The notes under the pieces are model-generated. The model saw nothing but the letters and a program-made list of their open reading frames with translations, did not search any database and was not told the DNA's origin. Shown piece after piece: positions 37,801 to 47,156 of a stretch of 64,000 bases of DNA (its first letter is position 1; every line of letters begins with the position of its first letter). Source of the DNA: Chryseobacterium aureum (GTDB lineage Bacteria; Bacteroidota; Bacteroidia; Flavobacteriales; Weeksellaceae). The position numbers were made by a program, and so were the translations under genes. The DNA is taken from the NCBI RefSeq assembly GCF_003971235.1, contig NZ_CP034661.1:1612001-1676000 (forward strand), given 5' to 3'.

Positions 37801-40800
37801 CAGATCGGGCATACAAAATGTGCGGCAGGACTAGCTGGATTAATCAAAGCTTCCCTTGCGGTATATCACGGTGTAAAGCCGCCTACCCTTCATCTTCAGC
37901 AGCCTAATGCTTATTATAATGCTGAAACAAGTCCGTTTGCCTTCCATGCGGAAAGCGGATTGTGGGCAGAGAAAAACCGATATGCCGGAATCAGTGCTTT
38001 CGGGTTTGGAGGAACAAACTTTCATACAGTTATTGCCAACCACCCTAAGGAAGATAACTCCATTGCAATGCAGTCATGGCCTTCGGAATTGTTTGTTTTC
38101 CGTGGAGATACCTATGAAGAAGCTAAAGGACAGTCCAGCCAGATCAAGACCTTATTAGAAATTAACGATGGTATTCCATTAAAAGATATTGCTTACAGCT
38201 TAAGCATCAGCTCAGAAAAACCGATTCAGTTCAGCATCGTTGCAGACACCGCAGAAGACCTGATGATGAAGCTTGAACTGGTACTGCTAGGGATTGAGAC
38301 AAAAGATACTTTTACCGTGAATAAAAAAGAAGGTAAAGTAGCATTCACATTCCCTGGACAAGGCAGCCAGAGAATCAATATGGCTCGTGACTTATTTGTG
38401 GTTTTCCCGGCCATGCGTAAGATTATTGATGAGTATCCTGAACTTGAAAAAGTAGTTTTCCCATCTAAAACCTTTAATGAAGCTGACTTAAAACAGCAGA
38501 AGGAAATCATTAAAGATACCCGCCTGGCACAGCCGCTTTTAGGAATCGTAGATCTTGCACTGGCAAAATTCTTAGAATCATTGGGCATCATTCCTGATAT
38601 GCTGGCAGGTCACAGCTATGGTGAAATTCCGGCTTTATGCTTTGCAGGAGTATTTGGAGAAGATAAACTGGTTGACTTAAGTGTTAAGAGAGCTCAATCT
38701 ATCTTGGATTCAGTAGAAGGCGGAGATCCGGGTTCAATGTTGGCAGCAAGTGCTTCCGCAGAACGTTTACAACCTATTATTGCTAAAGTTGAAGAATGCT
38801 ATCCTGTGAATTTCAACGCTCCTACTCAATGTGTGATCGCTGGCAGTACAGAAGCCATCAATAAACTGCTGGAAGTCCTTAAACAGGAAGGTATTTCTGC
38901 TAAAAAACTGGAAGTTGCCTGTGCATTCCACAGTCCATTACTAGCGAAATCCAAAGGTTTATACGCTGAAGTCTTAAAAGATGTTCCTTTCCAGGAAATG
39001 CAGATTCCTGTTTGGTCTAATACCACTGCAGAAGTATATCCAACGAATCCATCAGAAATAAAAGAAAGACTTACTGATCATCTGGTACAGCCTGTAAGAT
39101 TTGTAGAACAGCTTCAGGCCATGTACAATGACGGTGCAAGAATATTCATCGAAGTAGGACCAGGAAAAGTTCTTACCGGGCTTACCAAATCCTGCCTGGA
39201 AAAAGATCAGCTCACCTTATATGTAGAAGACAACAGCCGTAATAAATTCAGCCATCTGCTTTGTATGCTGGCTCAATATCTAGGAACAGGCAGAAGCTTC
39301 AATATTGATCAGCTTTTCAATGGCAGAAGTGTTACGATTATTGATCTAAACCAACCTGAGCTTTACAAGAAAAGCCCTGCTATCTGGCGTGTTAACGGGC
39401 AAACTGCCCACCCAACTACCGGTAATCTGCCAGCCAATGGTGCATTGCCACTTATAAACCCCATTCCCATGAACAACTTTACTAACAATCCACAGGCACC
39501 TGCAACCGAAGCTCAGTCTACTGCTGAACGTATGCTGCAGGAATATTTAAACAGTATGAAATTAATGATACAGGCACAGCGCGATGTGATGCTTTCCTTT
39601 ATGGGACAGAATCCTCAGGCGTTCCCTGCTCCTGTGTACCATTCACCGCAACCAGCTGCTGCCCATCAGCCCATTCCTGCCATTCCGGTACAGCCTGTTC
39701 AGCAGGAAAGACCGGTAGCTGTTGCTGCTGTAAAGCAAGCACCTTCAAGAGATATCAAATCCTTATTATTACAGGTGGTAAGTGACAAAACAGGATATCC
39801 TCAGGAAATGCTGGGTATGGAAATGGATCTGGAAGCGGATTTAAGTATAGATTCTATTAAAAGAGTAGAAATCATCGGAACACTTCGTACCGAGCTGGGA
39901 AGCATGGGTAACGGAAACACCAGTGAAGATACCGTTATGGAGCAATTGGCAGGAATAAAAACCTTAAGTGGTCTCGTTTCATGGCTTACTGAATTCTCAG
40001 GAACTGAAACGACTACTGCCCCTGAAAAAAAAGCATCAACAGCTGAACCAGCGGGTTCAAAACCGCAAGCTCAGCCGGTATTTTCTCTTGAAGATCTTCA
40101 AAACGCGATTCTGAATATCGTCAGTGAAAAAACCGGATATCCCAAAGAAATGTTAGGTCTTGATCTGGATCTGGAAGCAGATTTAAGTATAGACTCCATC
40201 AAACGTATGGAAATCATCGGTGATCTTAAAACTAAGATCGGATTTGGCCAGAACCTGGAGCAGGCAGATGATGTGATGGAAAAACTGGCTGCCATTAAAA
40301 CACTTCGTGGTCTGGCAAGCTGGATCAGCGAAATGAATAGTGACCCCAATGAAACCAGCACGGAAACCAAAGAAAGCAATACAGCAGGGCCCACTCAAAA
40401 CATACTTTCACGTCTTCGTTTTGATATCACACCTACTGATGCTTCTTTAGTACAAAATACAGAAGTATTGCTGGGTAAACGTTTTGCCATTACACAAGAT
40501 GACAGCAAACAAACCTCAGCCATCAAAGACGCATTAGAAAAGCATGGAGCTATTGTAGAGTTAATAGATACTGAAAAAGATCTTTCCAATATTGACGGAT
40601 TAATTATGTTAGACCTATTCTCTGCTGCTGACAAACCAAGCATCATCGATCACGTAGATCTGATCAAAAAACTGGATTTTGATAAAGCAAAATGGGTATA
40701 CCTGATCTCAGATATTCCGGCTCACCTTCAGGAAATCACAGAGGTAAGCGTACTGCGTCATCATCAGGGATATCCGGGACTTTTCAAAAGTTTAGCCCGA

Positions 40801-41826
40801 GAATTTGACAATACAACCTGTAGATTAATCAGCCTGAGCACCCCTCAGGAAGTAGATCAGATTGCTGAAATTACTTTAAAAGAGATCCTTACCAATGATA
40901 AACCTGCTGAAGTTATTTATAAAAATAATCAGAGACACCAGGTAGACATTATCCCGTCTCCATTGTCAACAAGTCTGAATAAAGCCCATATCCAGTTAGA
41001 TCAGAAATCCGTGGTACTGGTACTTGGAGGAGCACAGGGAATCACAGCTGAGCTGGTAAAACATATGTCTCAGGCTTATCCTTGTACGTATATTCTGGTA
41101 GGAAGATCAGCTGACCCAAGAAATGAGATTTCTGCCAAAGACTTTCAGCGCATGAAAACCAAAGAAGAAATCAGAAGTTTCTTAATTAAATCCGGACAAT
41201 TCAATTCTCCGGCAGAAATAGAAAAGGAAACGACAAAAATTTTCAAAAACAATCAGATCCTACGTACCATCCGGGATATGGAAAGCCTTGGAAACACCAT
41301 CATTTACCAATCACTGGATCTTTGTGACGAGGAAGGCTTAAGCAATCTGATCAGCAATATCTATGAAAAATACGACCGCCTGGATGGGGTCATCCACGGA
41401 GCAGGTCTTTTAGAAGATAAATTATTCAAACAAAAGACAACAAGCTCTTTCGGACGCGTATTCGATACCAAAGTGAAACCACTTCGTGTATTGGCGGAAC
41501 AGCTTCGTGAAGACTGCCAGTTTGTAGTATTATTTTCAAGTATTGCGTCAGTATATGGTAACAAAGGACAGACGGATTATGCTGCGGCCAACAGTGTACT
41601 GGATGACTACGCTAATGCCTTAAACAAAAGATTAAAAGGAAAAGTAATCTCCATCAACTGGGGACCATGGAAAGGTGCCGGAATGGTTTCTTCCACCCTT
41701 GAATCAGAATATGAACGCAGAGGAATTTCTATGATTCCATTGGATGAAGGGAAAGAAATCTTCCTCAACGAGATCAAATACGGAACGGAAAGCCAGGTGC
41801 TGATCATGTCTGGAAATAATTGGTAA
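34801..41826 (+). CDS. Megasynthase: NMO-like/PfaD-like - KS - AT - ACP - ACP - KR
   Basis: 2341 residues from the ATG at 34801; the longer frame begins only with TTG. Domains in order: a first nitronate-monooxygenase-like half (1-275) whose EAGGH motif reads EAGGR (Arg122); a second PfaD-like enoyl-reductase half (280-610) with intact ECGGH (His427); ketosynthase (640-1090) with Cys829, His964, His1004; acyltransferase (1180-1480) with GHSYGE Ser1272; a Pro/Gln-rich linker; two ACPs with LSIDSIKR, phosphopantetheine sites Ser1685 and Ser1799; ketoreductase (2070-2340) with a Tyr near 2260. Twin ACPs plus PfaD are the hallmarks of PUFA and heterocyst-glycolipid synthases, so it should build a long reduced or hydroxylated acyl chain iteratively. 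It starts an eight-gene operon. Confidence 0.9.
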   Translation: MKNLTIIGLTPFEKPDVNLIARLHHAGAFPVLSLGNELTAAQEALHELDQIEVPSYGIYFSNDNFTPLQIPEKVRFAILPFGMPAPSNLPAVYQVSSVEEARKAEQSGAEGIIIKGNEAGGRVGYESTFVLFQRVIKEIQSIPVWVQGGIGLHTAAASKALGATGIVLDSQLALFPESSVPKELKEVCSKLNGTETKVIANHRVLVRPNSPALPENATAEDLKQYFNGLDLSACYIPMGQDISLAVDLYEDFKTLKRLIFGFKEAMYGHLKQAKALKAIDKNNALAKDLGLDYPIAQGPMTRVSDVPLFANAVANAGALPFVALSLLKGESAKSLVMETKNLAGEKTWGVGILGFAPQELRDEQTSYILEAKPPVVLIAGGRPSQAKVFEKAGIKSFLHVPSPALLDIFLKEGAKNFIFEGRECGGHVGPLSSTVLWEKQIERILKEDHPENISVFFAGGIHDAFSTAFVSIMTAPLAARGVKIGVLMGTAYLYTHEAVQTGAIQEEFQSQAMQAKDTVLLETAPGHETRCLNTAFAHHFNTEKAKLLAAGMDKKQVWEQLEKLNVGRLRIAAKGIERQGDKLVNIPKDDQLDLGMYMIGQIATMQNRVISLAALHQNVVDNDKHIQNAVLPEQPISAEKPLDIAIVGMECIFPGAKNLDEYWRNIILGKDSVTEVPDERWNKDLYYKPDSNESDVSHSKWGGFIPKIDFDPLAFGIPPQSLAAIEPTQLLTLLVAKRAMEDAGYGEKHINRDNISVIIGAEGGNDLANSYSFRGYYKQVFGELHEEVKEAFPHTTEDSFPGILANVIAGRITNRLDLGGRNFTVDAACASSLAAIDLACQELVLGKSDMVLAGGADLHNGINDYLMFSSTHALSRKGRCATFDGDADGIALGEGIAILVLKRYEDAIRDGDRIYSVIKGVGGSSDGKALGLTAPRKIGQVRALERAYSQAGISPASVGLVEAHGTGTVVGDKTELSALTNLFSRSGALPGQTHLGSVKTQIGHTKCAAGLAGLIKASLAVYHGVKPPTLHLQQPNAYYNAETSPFAFHAESGLWAEKNRYAGISAFGFGGTNFHTVIANHPKEDNSIAMQSWPSELFVFRGDTYEEAKGQSSQIKTLLEINDGIPLKDIAYSLSISSEKPIQFSIVADTAEDLMMKLELVLLGIETKDTFTVNKKEGKVAFTFPGQGSQRINMARDLFVVFPAMRKIIDEYPELEKVVFPSKTFNEADLKQQKEIIKDTRLAQPLLGIVDLALAKFLESLGIIPDMLAGHSYGEIPALCFAGVFGEDKLVDLSVKRAQSILDSVEGGDPGSMLAASASAERLQPIIAKVEECYPVNFNAPTQCVIAGSTEAINKLLEVLKQEGISAKKLEVACAFHSPLLAKSKGLYAEVLKDVPFQEMQIPVWSNTTAEVYPTNPSEIKERLTDHLVQPVRFVEQLQAMYNDGARIFIEVGPGKVLTGLTKSCLEKDQLTLYVEDNSRNKFSHLLCMLAQYLGTGRSFNIDQLFNGRSVTIIDLNQPELYKKSPAIWRVNGQTAHPTTGNLPANGALPLINPIPMNNFTNNPQAPATEAQSTAERMLQEYLNSMKLMIQAQRDVMLSFMGQNPQAFPAPVYHSPQPAAAHQPIPAIPVQPVQQERPVAVAAVKQAPSRDIKSLLLQVVSDKTGYPQEMLGMEMDLEADLSIDSIKRVEIIGTLRTELGSMGNGNTSEDTVMEQLAGIKTLSGLVSWLTEFSGTETTTAPEKKASTAEPAGSKPQAQPVFSLEDLQNAILNIVSEKTGYPKEMLGLDLDLEADLSIDSIKRMEIIGDLKTKIGFGQNLEQADDVMEKLAAIKTLRGLASWISEMNSDPNETSTETKESNTAGPTQNILSRLRFDITPTDASLVQNTEVLLGKRFAITQDDSKQTSAIKDALEKHGAIVELIDTEKDLSNIDGLIMLDLFSAADKPSIIDHVDLIKKLDFDKAKWVYLISDIPAHLQEITEVSVLRHHQGYPGLFKSLAREFDNTTCRLISLSTPQEVDQIAEITLKEILTNDKPAEVIYKNNQRHQVDIIPSPLSTSLNKAHIQLDQKSVVLVLGGAQGITAELVKHMSQAYPCTYILVGRSADPRNEISAKDFQRMKTKEEIRSFLIKSGQFNSPAEIEKETTKIFKNNQILRTIRDMESLGNTIIYQSLDLCDEEGLSNLISNIYEKYDRLDGVIHGAGLLEDKLFKQKTTSSFGRVFDTKVKPLRVLAEQLREDCQFVVLFSSIASVYGNKGQTDYAAANSVLDDYANALNKRLKGKVISINWGPWKGAGMVSSTLESEYERRGISMIPLDEGKEIFLNEIKYGTESQVLIMSGNNW

Positions 41827-41845
41827 ACCGCTGTAGAAAATCAAT

Positions 41846-44800
41846 ATGAAAAAAACAGATGTTGCTGTAATTGGCCTGTCCTGTGTCTTTCCCGGGGCAC
41901 AGGATGCCAACACGTTTTGGCAGAACATTGTCAATAAAGTAGATTCTACCGGACCGGTTCCGGCAGACCGGATAGATCCTGTTCATTTCACTGATGCCAC
42001 AAGTCCTGTTGACCGTTTTTACTGTCAGCGTGGAGGATTTATCCCTGATTATACATTCGACCCTACAACATTCGGTATTTTACCACTGGCCGTTGAAGGA
42101 ACGGAGCCTGACCATTTGCTTACCCTTGATCTGGTACAGAAAGCACTGGAGGACGCAGGCGTATTTCAGAAAAATAGTTCCCTTGAAAAAACGGGAATCA
42201 TCATCGGTAAAGGAAATTATACCGGACCGGGCGCTACCCGTGCCATTGAAATTGTAAGAACCGGAGAACAGATTTCTGCTTTATTGCAGGAGTTACTGCC
42301 TCACGTTTCTTCTTCCGATATTGAAAAGGTAAAGCATGCATTTCAGGAACGTAAAGGTCGTTTTGCAGCAGATACTGCGATGGGATTAATTCCCAATCTT
42401 GTTGCTTCACTTGTCGCCAACCGTTTCAATCTGGGAGGTGCTGCATTCACTGTAGATGCCGCTTGTGCCTCTGCTTTAATTGCCGTAGATCATGCCGTAC
42501 AGGAACTTCAGAGGGGCCGTTCAGATATCATGATCGCGGGAGGAGTGCATACAGGACAGAATGCTGCATTCTGGAGTATTTTTGCCCAGCTGGGAGCCAT
42601 GTCCCGCCAGCAGCAGATCAAACCGTTCAGTATGGATGCGGACGGACTACTCATTGGCGAAGGCTGTGGTTTCGTAGTATTAAAACGACTGGAAGATGCC
42701 GTTCGCGATCAGGATAAAATCTATGCCGTAATCAAAGGGGTGGGAGTAAGCAGTGACGGGAACGGAACCAGCGTAATGAGCCCATCCGTAAAAGGTCAGC
42801 TTAAAGCACTGGAACAGGCATGGATTAATGCTGATTTAGATAAAAATACAGTAGGATATCTTGAAGCGCACGGCACAGGAACTCCTCTTGGAGATAAAAC
42901 AGAACTTCAGACCTTAGCTCAGTTCTTCGGTAAAGAAGAAACTGTTCCGGTAGCAGGAATCGGGTCTGTAAAGTCCAATATCGGGCATGCAATGCCAGCT
43001 GCCGGAATTGCTGGATTAATTAAAACCTGTCTTGCCTTACATCACGATACTTTACCACCAACCCTATATTGCGAAAATCCGACTTCGGAGATGCAGAATA
43101 CAAGGTTTGAGCCTGTACAGGAAGCAAAAAACTGGTCGAAAACAGGACTCCCCAAAGTCGCAGCAGTGAATGCTTTCGGATTTGGAGGAATCAATGCCCA
43201 CGTTGTTTTGGAGGGGTATGATATGCCTAAAAAAGATCAGGTGCTCATATTGGCCAGACCTACCCATGAAGAACTGCTTTCAGCATTACACAATCATGAA
43301 ACAGCCATTGGTGATGGAGATTTCAGAGTGGCAATATTCGATCCGACACCCGCAAGAATAGAAAAAGCCATTAAAATTGTTTCCAAAAATATCACCTGGA
43401 AAAACAAACAGGATATCTGGTACACTTCTGCTCCATTATTAAAAGATGGCGGTAAGATAGCCTTTGTATTCCCTGGCCTAGACGGTCTGGCCAAAGGAGA
43501 AGTAGAGACCGTCAGCCGTTATTTCGGATTAACATCCCCAATAGAAACGGAAGGTGAAGGACTTTTAACCGATGCTTTAAATATTTTCAACACCTGCAGT
43601 ATCCTTGACAATTCCTTGAAAAAACTGGGCATTATTCCGGATATGAACGCAGGACACAGTTTAGGAGAATGGCTGGCAGGATATTCTTCCGAGCTGGCAG
43701 AAGCGAATTCTGTAAAAGCTTTAATTGATGTGCTGAATCCTGAAACTTTTGAATTAAAAGATTCGAAATTCATCGCCATAGGAGCCGGAATTGAGGTGAT
43801 AAAACCTTTTATTGCAGAAATTTCAAACCTTTATGTTTCCAATGACAACTGTCCTAATCAGGTGATTCTTTGTGGGAGCAATGCAGCTCTGGATGAATTG
43901 GTTCCTTTGTTAAAAGCAAAACAGGTCTTCCATCAGGTATTGCCATTCCAGTCCGGATTCCATTCTCCATTTATCGCCGATAAACTGGATGTGATCCTTG
44001 CGGGAATGGAAAAAGCACAATTCCAGCAGACAAAAATACCATTATGGTCTGCTACCACATTAGAACCTTATCCTTCAGATCAGGCAGCCATCAGAAAACT
44101 GAGTGCGGAGCATCTGGTTCAGCCAGTCCGTTTCCGTGAACTGACCGATACATTATATGAAGAAGGCGCAAGAGTTTTCATTCAAGTCGGAACTGGTGGT
44201 CTGATTGGATTTATTGATGATACTTTAAAAGGAAAAGCCTTCAGTACCATCGCTTCCAGCGTTCCAACCCGTTCTGCACTGGCCCAGTTACAGCGTGTAG
44301 TTGCCTCATTGTTCGTAGAAGGAAAAACAATTGCTCTTGACTTTTTAGAGATTCAGAATCATTCAAAAAGAGCATCGGGAAAAGGAATCAAACTGGAATT
44401 AGGCTCACCTATTATCCGTAATTTTAAAGAAGCAAAAGTGTTGGCTCAATCTTTTGATACGCCAAAACAATATACAGCAGCTTCAGCCATTGTGGCTAAA
44501 AGCGGTCATCCGCTGGTACAGGCATTCCAGGATAACGTTGCCGATATGATCCGTATGCAGGAAGAAGTATTGACTTTATTCCAAAACCGTCCGGAAATTA
44601 CCATCCAAAGACCTGCGCCTGTAACCCATGCTGCTCCAAAACCAGTAAGAAGCACAACCTTTTCAAAAGATTTGTACGTAACCTTAGAAAGTCATCCTTA
44701 CCTGATCGACCACAGCTTATTGAGACAGCCTAAAGGATGGGCTCATGTAGCAGACATGGAACCGGTTATCCCGATGACTATGATTTTTGAACAGCTTGCA

Positions 44801-46096
44801 GAAATTGCAGAAGCGGAAATTCCGGGAACAGAGGTGCATAAAATCATGAACGTAAGCGTATTCCAATGGATGAACGTAGCTAAACCTTTCGAAAAAACCG
44901 TAAAGGGAGAATGGCGTGGAAACAACCATGCCTACCTGGATATTGAAAATTTTGCGAATGCAGAAGTGATCTTAAAATCATCTCCTGTTCCTACGCCGGA
45001 ATTCAATCTTTCCATCGGTAATCTTCTTCCTATCGAAAGAACACCTGAAGAAATCTATGACATGCACATGTTCCATGGAGAAAAATACCAGGGAATTACT
45101 GAAGTTTCAGCTGTTGGAGACAAAGGAATTATCGGAAAAATAAAAGGGAACGGCGGTAAAGGCTCTTTGCTTGATAATGCAGGACAGCTGTTCGGACTTT
45201 GGCTGCAGCTTACTTTGGTGAAAGACCGTATTGCATTCCCTGTGAAAATCAGAGATATTGAATTCTTTGGTGATATGCATGATCAGGAAGGTATTTTTGA
45301 ATGCACCTGTATGCTGACCGAGCTTAATGATGAATTTGCCATTGCAGACATTATCCTGAAAAGAGACGGGAAAATATGGTGTGCCATTACAGGCTGGCAG
45401 AACAGGAGGCTGGAAATTGATGCCCCTTTATGGAATGTTTCCATGTCACCACTGCACAACAGGCTTTCGGAAGAGATTGCCCCTGAAGTATTTTTCTTCC
45501 ATCAGGCGTATACCAGAGTCGCTTCATGGGATTTTATCCTGAAAAGATACTTCAATCAGACAGAAAAACAGCATCACCAGCAGTTATTACCCAACAAAAA
45601 GAAAAACTGGATGGTAAGCCGTGTGGCCGTGAAAGATGCCGTAAGAAATCTTCTTCGCCAGGAAAAAAATATTGCCTGCTTCCCGATCACGTTTGAAATC
45701 CGTTCCGATGAAGTGGGAAAACCTTATCTCATCAGTGATTTTACAGAAGACATTCATATTTCACTGGCTCATAAAGACAAAGAAGCCGTAGGAATCGCGA
45801 GATATGGAAAATCTGTAGGAATTGATATGGAACTGATGGAAGAACGCAGTTCAGGATTCTACGACATGGTATTTACCGACAAAGAATTAACCCTATTAAA
45901 AGACAGAGATCAGGCAGAATGGACCACCCGATTCTGGGTCGCTAAAGAAGCTTACGGAAAGTTTCTGGGAACCGGACTGAAAGGAAATCCTAAAGCCTTC
46001 GAAGTCGAAATGATAAAAGATGATCACCTGTGGATCAACAATATTGAAATCAAAACTATTAAACATAAAAATTATATTATCGGATGGACACTGTAA
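41846..46096 (+). CDS. Second synthase: KS - AT-like - DH with fused phosphopantetheinyl transferase
   Basis: 1416 residues. Ketosynthase 1-450 with full triad Cys207 (DAACASAL), His342, His381; acyltransferase-like 530-830 with GHSLGE Ser605; hot-dog dehydratase 940-1210 (SHPYLIDHSLL with His950/His956, and an Asp in LLDNAGQLFG); C-terminal 4'-phosphopantetheinyl transferase about 1240-1416 with VGIDME (Asp1327) and WVAKEA (Trp1364, Lys1367, Glu1368). It has no ACP of its own, so it must work on the twin ACPs of the upstream protein or the free ACP downstream. The PPTase would activate these carriers, making the operon self-sufficient. It starts 19 bases after the first synthase. Confidence 0.9.
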   Translation: MKKTDVAVIGLSCVFPGAQDANTFWQNIVNKVDSTGPVPADRIDPVHFTDATSPVDRFYCQRGGFIPDYTFDPTTFGILPLAVEGTEPDHLLTLDLVQKALEDAGVFQKNSSLEKTGIIIGKGNYTGPGATRAIEIVRTGEQISALLQELLPHVSSSDIEKVKHAFQERKGRFAADTAMGLIPNLVASLVANRFNLGGAAFTVDAACASALIAVDHAVQELQRGRSDIMIAGGVHTGQNAAFWSIFAQLGAMSRQQQIKPFSMDADGLLIGEGCGFVVLKRLEDAVRDQDKIYAVIKGVGVSSDGNGTSVMSPSVKGQLKALEQAWINADLDKNTVGYLEAHGTGTPLGDKTELQTLAQFFGKEETVPVAGIGSVKSNIGHAMPAAGIAGLIKTCLALHHDTLPPTLYCENPTSEMQNTRFEPVQEAKNWSKTGLPKVAAVNAFGFGGINAHVVLEGYDMPKKDQVLILARPTHEELLSALHNHETAIGDGDFRVAIFDPTPARIEKAIKIVSKNITWKNKQDIWYTSAPLLKDGGKIAFVFPGLDGLAKGEVETVSRYFGLTSPIETEGEGLLTDALNIFNTCSILDNSLKKLGIIPDMNAGHSLGEWLAGYSSELAEANSVKALIDVLNPETFELKDSKFIAIGAGIEVIKPFIAEISNLYVSNDNCPNQVILCGSNAALDELVPLLKAKQVFHQVLPFQSGFHSPFIADKLDVILAGMEKAQFQQTKIPLWSATTLEPYPSDQAAIRKLSAEHLVQPVRFRELTDTLYEEGARVFIQVGTGGLIGFIDDTLKGKAFSTIASSVPTRSALAQLQRVVASLFVEGKTIALDFLEIQNHSKRASGKGIKLELGSPIIRNFKEAKVLAQSFDTPKQYTAASAIVAKSGHPLVQAFQDNVADMIRMQEEVLTLFQNRPEITIQRPAPVTHAAPKPVRSTTFSKDLYVTLESHPYLIDHSLLRQPKGWAHVADMEPVIPMTMIFEQLAEIAEAEIPGTEVHKIMNVSVFQWMNVAKPFEKTVKGEWRGNNHAYLDIENFANAEVILKSSPVPTPEFNLSIGNLLPIERTPEEIYDMHMFHGEKYQGITEVSAVGDKGIIGKIKGNGGKGSLLDNAGQLFGLWLQLTLVKDRIAFPVKIRDIEFFGDMHDQEGIFECTCMLTELNDEFAIADIILKRDGKIWCAITGWQNRRLEIDAPLWNVSMSPLHNRLSEEIAPEVFFFHQAYTRVASWDFILKRYFNQTEKQHHQQLLPNKKKNWMVSRVAVKDAVRNLLRQEKNIACFPITFEIRSDEVGKPYLISDFTEDIHISLAHKDKEAVGIARYGKSVGIDMELMEERSSGFYDMVFTDKELTLLKDRDQAEWTTRFWVAKEAYGKFLGTGLKGNPKAFEVEMIKDDHLWINNIEIKTIKHKNYIIGWTL

Positions 46097-46383
46097 ACGC
46101 AACATTAAAAATGAACCACGAAGAACTTTTTACTTTATTAAAAGGTTTTATAACTGAAGTGATAGGTGCTGAATTTGTAGAAGAGATGGATATTACTCCT
46201 CAAAGTTCATTCACCAGAGATCTTGAAATGGACAGCATTGAGATTGTCTCTTTCTCAGAAAAGATCAAAGCGCATTTTGGCGATCAGATCGACTTTACAG
46301 GCTGGTTATCTTCTATGGATCTTGACCAGCTGATTAATCTTGACCTTAGTATGATCATCAATTATATCTACGAATGCCAATAA
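46084..46383 (+). CDS. Acyl carrier protein
   Basis: 99 residues (or 90 from the ATG at 46111). Acidic four-helix carrier with EMDSIEIV; Ser51 is the phosphopantetheine site. The start overlaps the end of the synthase, and the stop overlaps the start of the hydrolase by 10 bases, so all three are translationally coupled. A free ACP beside a two-synthase system could hand the finished chain to the hydrolase or the acyltransferases. Confidence 0.88.
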   Translation: MDTVNATLKMNHEELFTLLKGFITEVIGAEFVEEMDITPQSSFTRDLEMDSIEIVSFSEKIKAHFGDQIDFTGWLSSMDLDQLINLDLSMIINYIYECQ

Positions 46384-47156
46384 TCACTGTCAATAACAGA
46401 CAAGTTCATATACAGGAACTCAACAAAGGAGCCGAACATACCGTGGTACTTATCCACGGGATGTTCAGCAACCTGTCCATTTATTATTTTAATATTGCCC
46501 CTGTGCTGGCAAAGCATTTCCATGTGGTGATGTATGATCTGAAAAGCCACGGTATGAGTGAACGCTTTCCGGATGGGTACGATCTTGACAATATGTCATC
46601 CGATTTAATAGGTTTAATAGATCACCTTCAACTGGAAAAAGTACATCTTGCAGGCTACAGCTTCGGAGGGCTTATAGCGTTGAAAACAGCTTTGGAATAC
46701 CCGGACCGAATACATCAGCTCGTGGTGATAGAAGCACCTGATCCTCAGGACGAAAAAGCCCGAAACATCATTGATGAGTACAGCAAAGAATTTCTAGAGC
46801 ATTATGTAGCCAATTTTACCGATACCACCAAAGTACAGATGGGCAAAAGACAAATGGAAAAGAACCACCGTATGTATGAATTTCTGTTTAACGAAACGAC
46901 CATCAAAGCAGACATGATCCGGGAGAAACATTTCCTGGGGGAAACCGACTTCAGCAAACTGACGGCTCCCACTCTGTTGCTTTATGGCGCTGATTCCAAC
47001 TGCAGACCTACCGGTGAGTGGCTGCAATCTCAAATCAGCCAGTCTGAACTTGAATTAATTCCGGGTGATCACAATATTCCTATCCAGGAACCTCAGCGCA
47101 TTGCTGAAACGATTGCTCAATTTTTATCTAAAATTTTAACACAAAACCATGGCTAA
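46374..47156 (+). CDS. Alpha/beta hydrolase, possible chain-releasing thioesterase
   Basis: 260 residues, no signal peptide. HGMFSN oxyanion turn, nucleophile elbow GYSFGG (Ser96), acid in LYGADSN, and catalytic His in GDHNIPI. Its place directly after the ACP and before glycosyl- and acyltransferases makes thioester release or transfer of the polyketide chain the likely role. Many alpha/beta hydrolases look alike, so an esterase acting on the final product cannot be excluded. Overlaps the neighbours at both ends. Confidence 0.82.
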   Translation: MPIITVNNRQVHIQELNKGAEHTVVLIHGMFSNLSIYYFNIAPVLAKHFHVVMYDLKSHGMSERFPDGYDLDNMSSDLIGLIDHLQLEKVHLAGYSFGGLIALKTALEYPDRIHQLVVIEAPDPQDEKARNIIDEYSKEFLEHYVANFTDTTKVQMGKRQMEKNHRMYEFLFNETTIKADMIREKHFLGETDFSKLTAPTLLLYGADSNCRPTGEWLQSQISQSELELIPGDHNIPIQEPQRIAETIAQFLSKILTQNHG

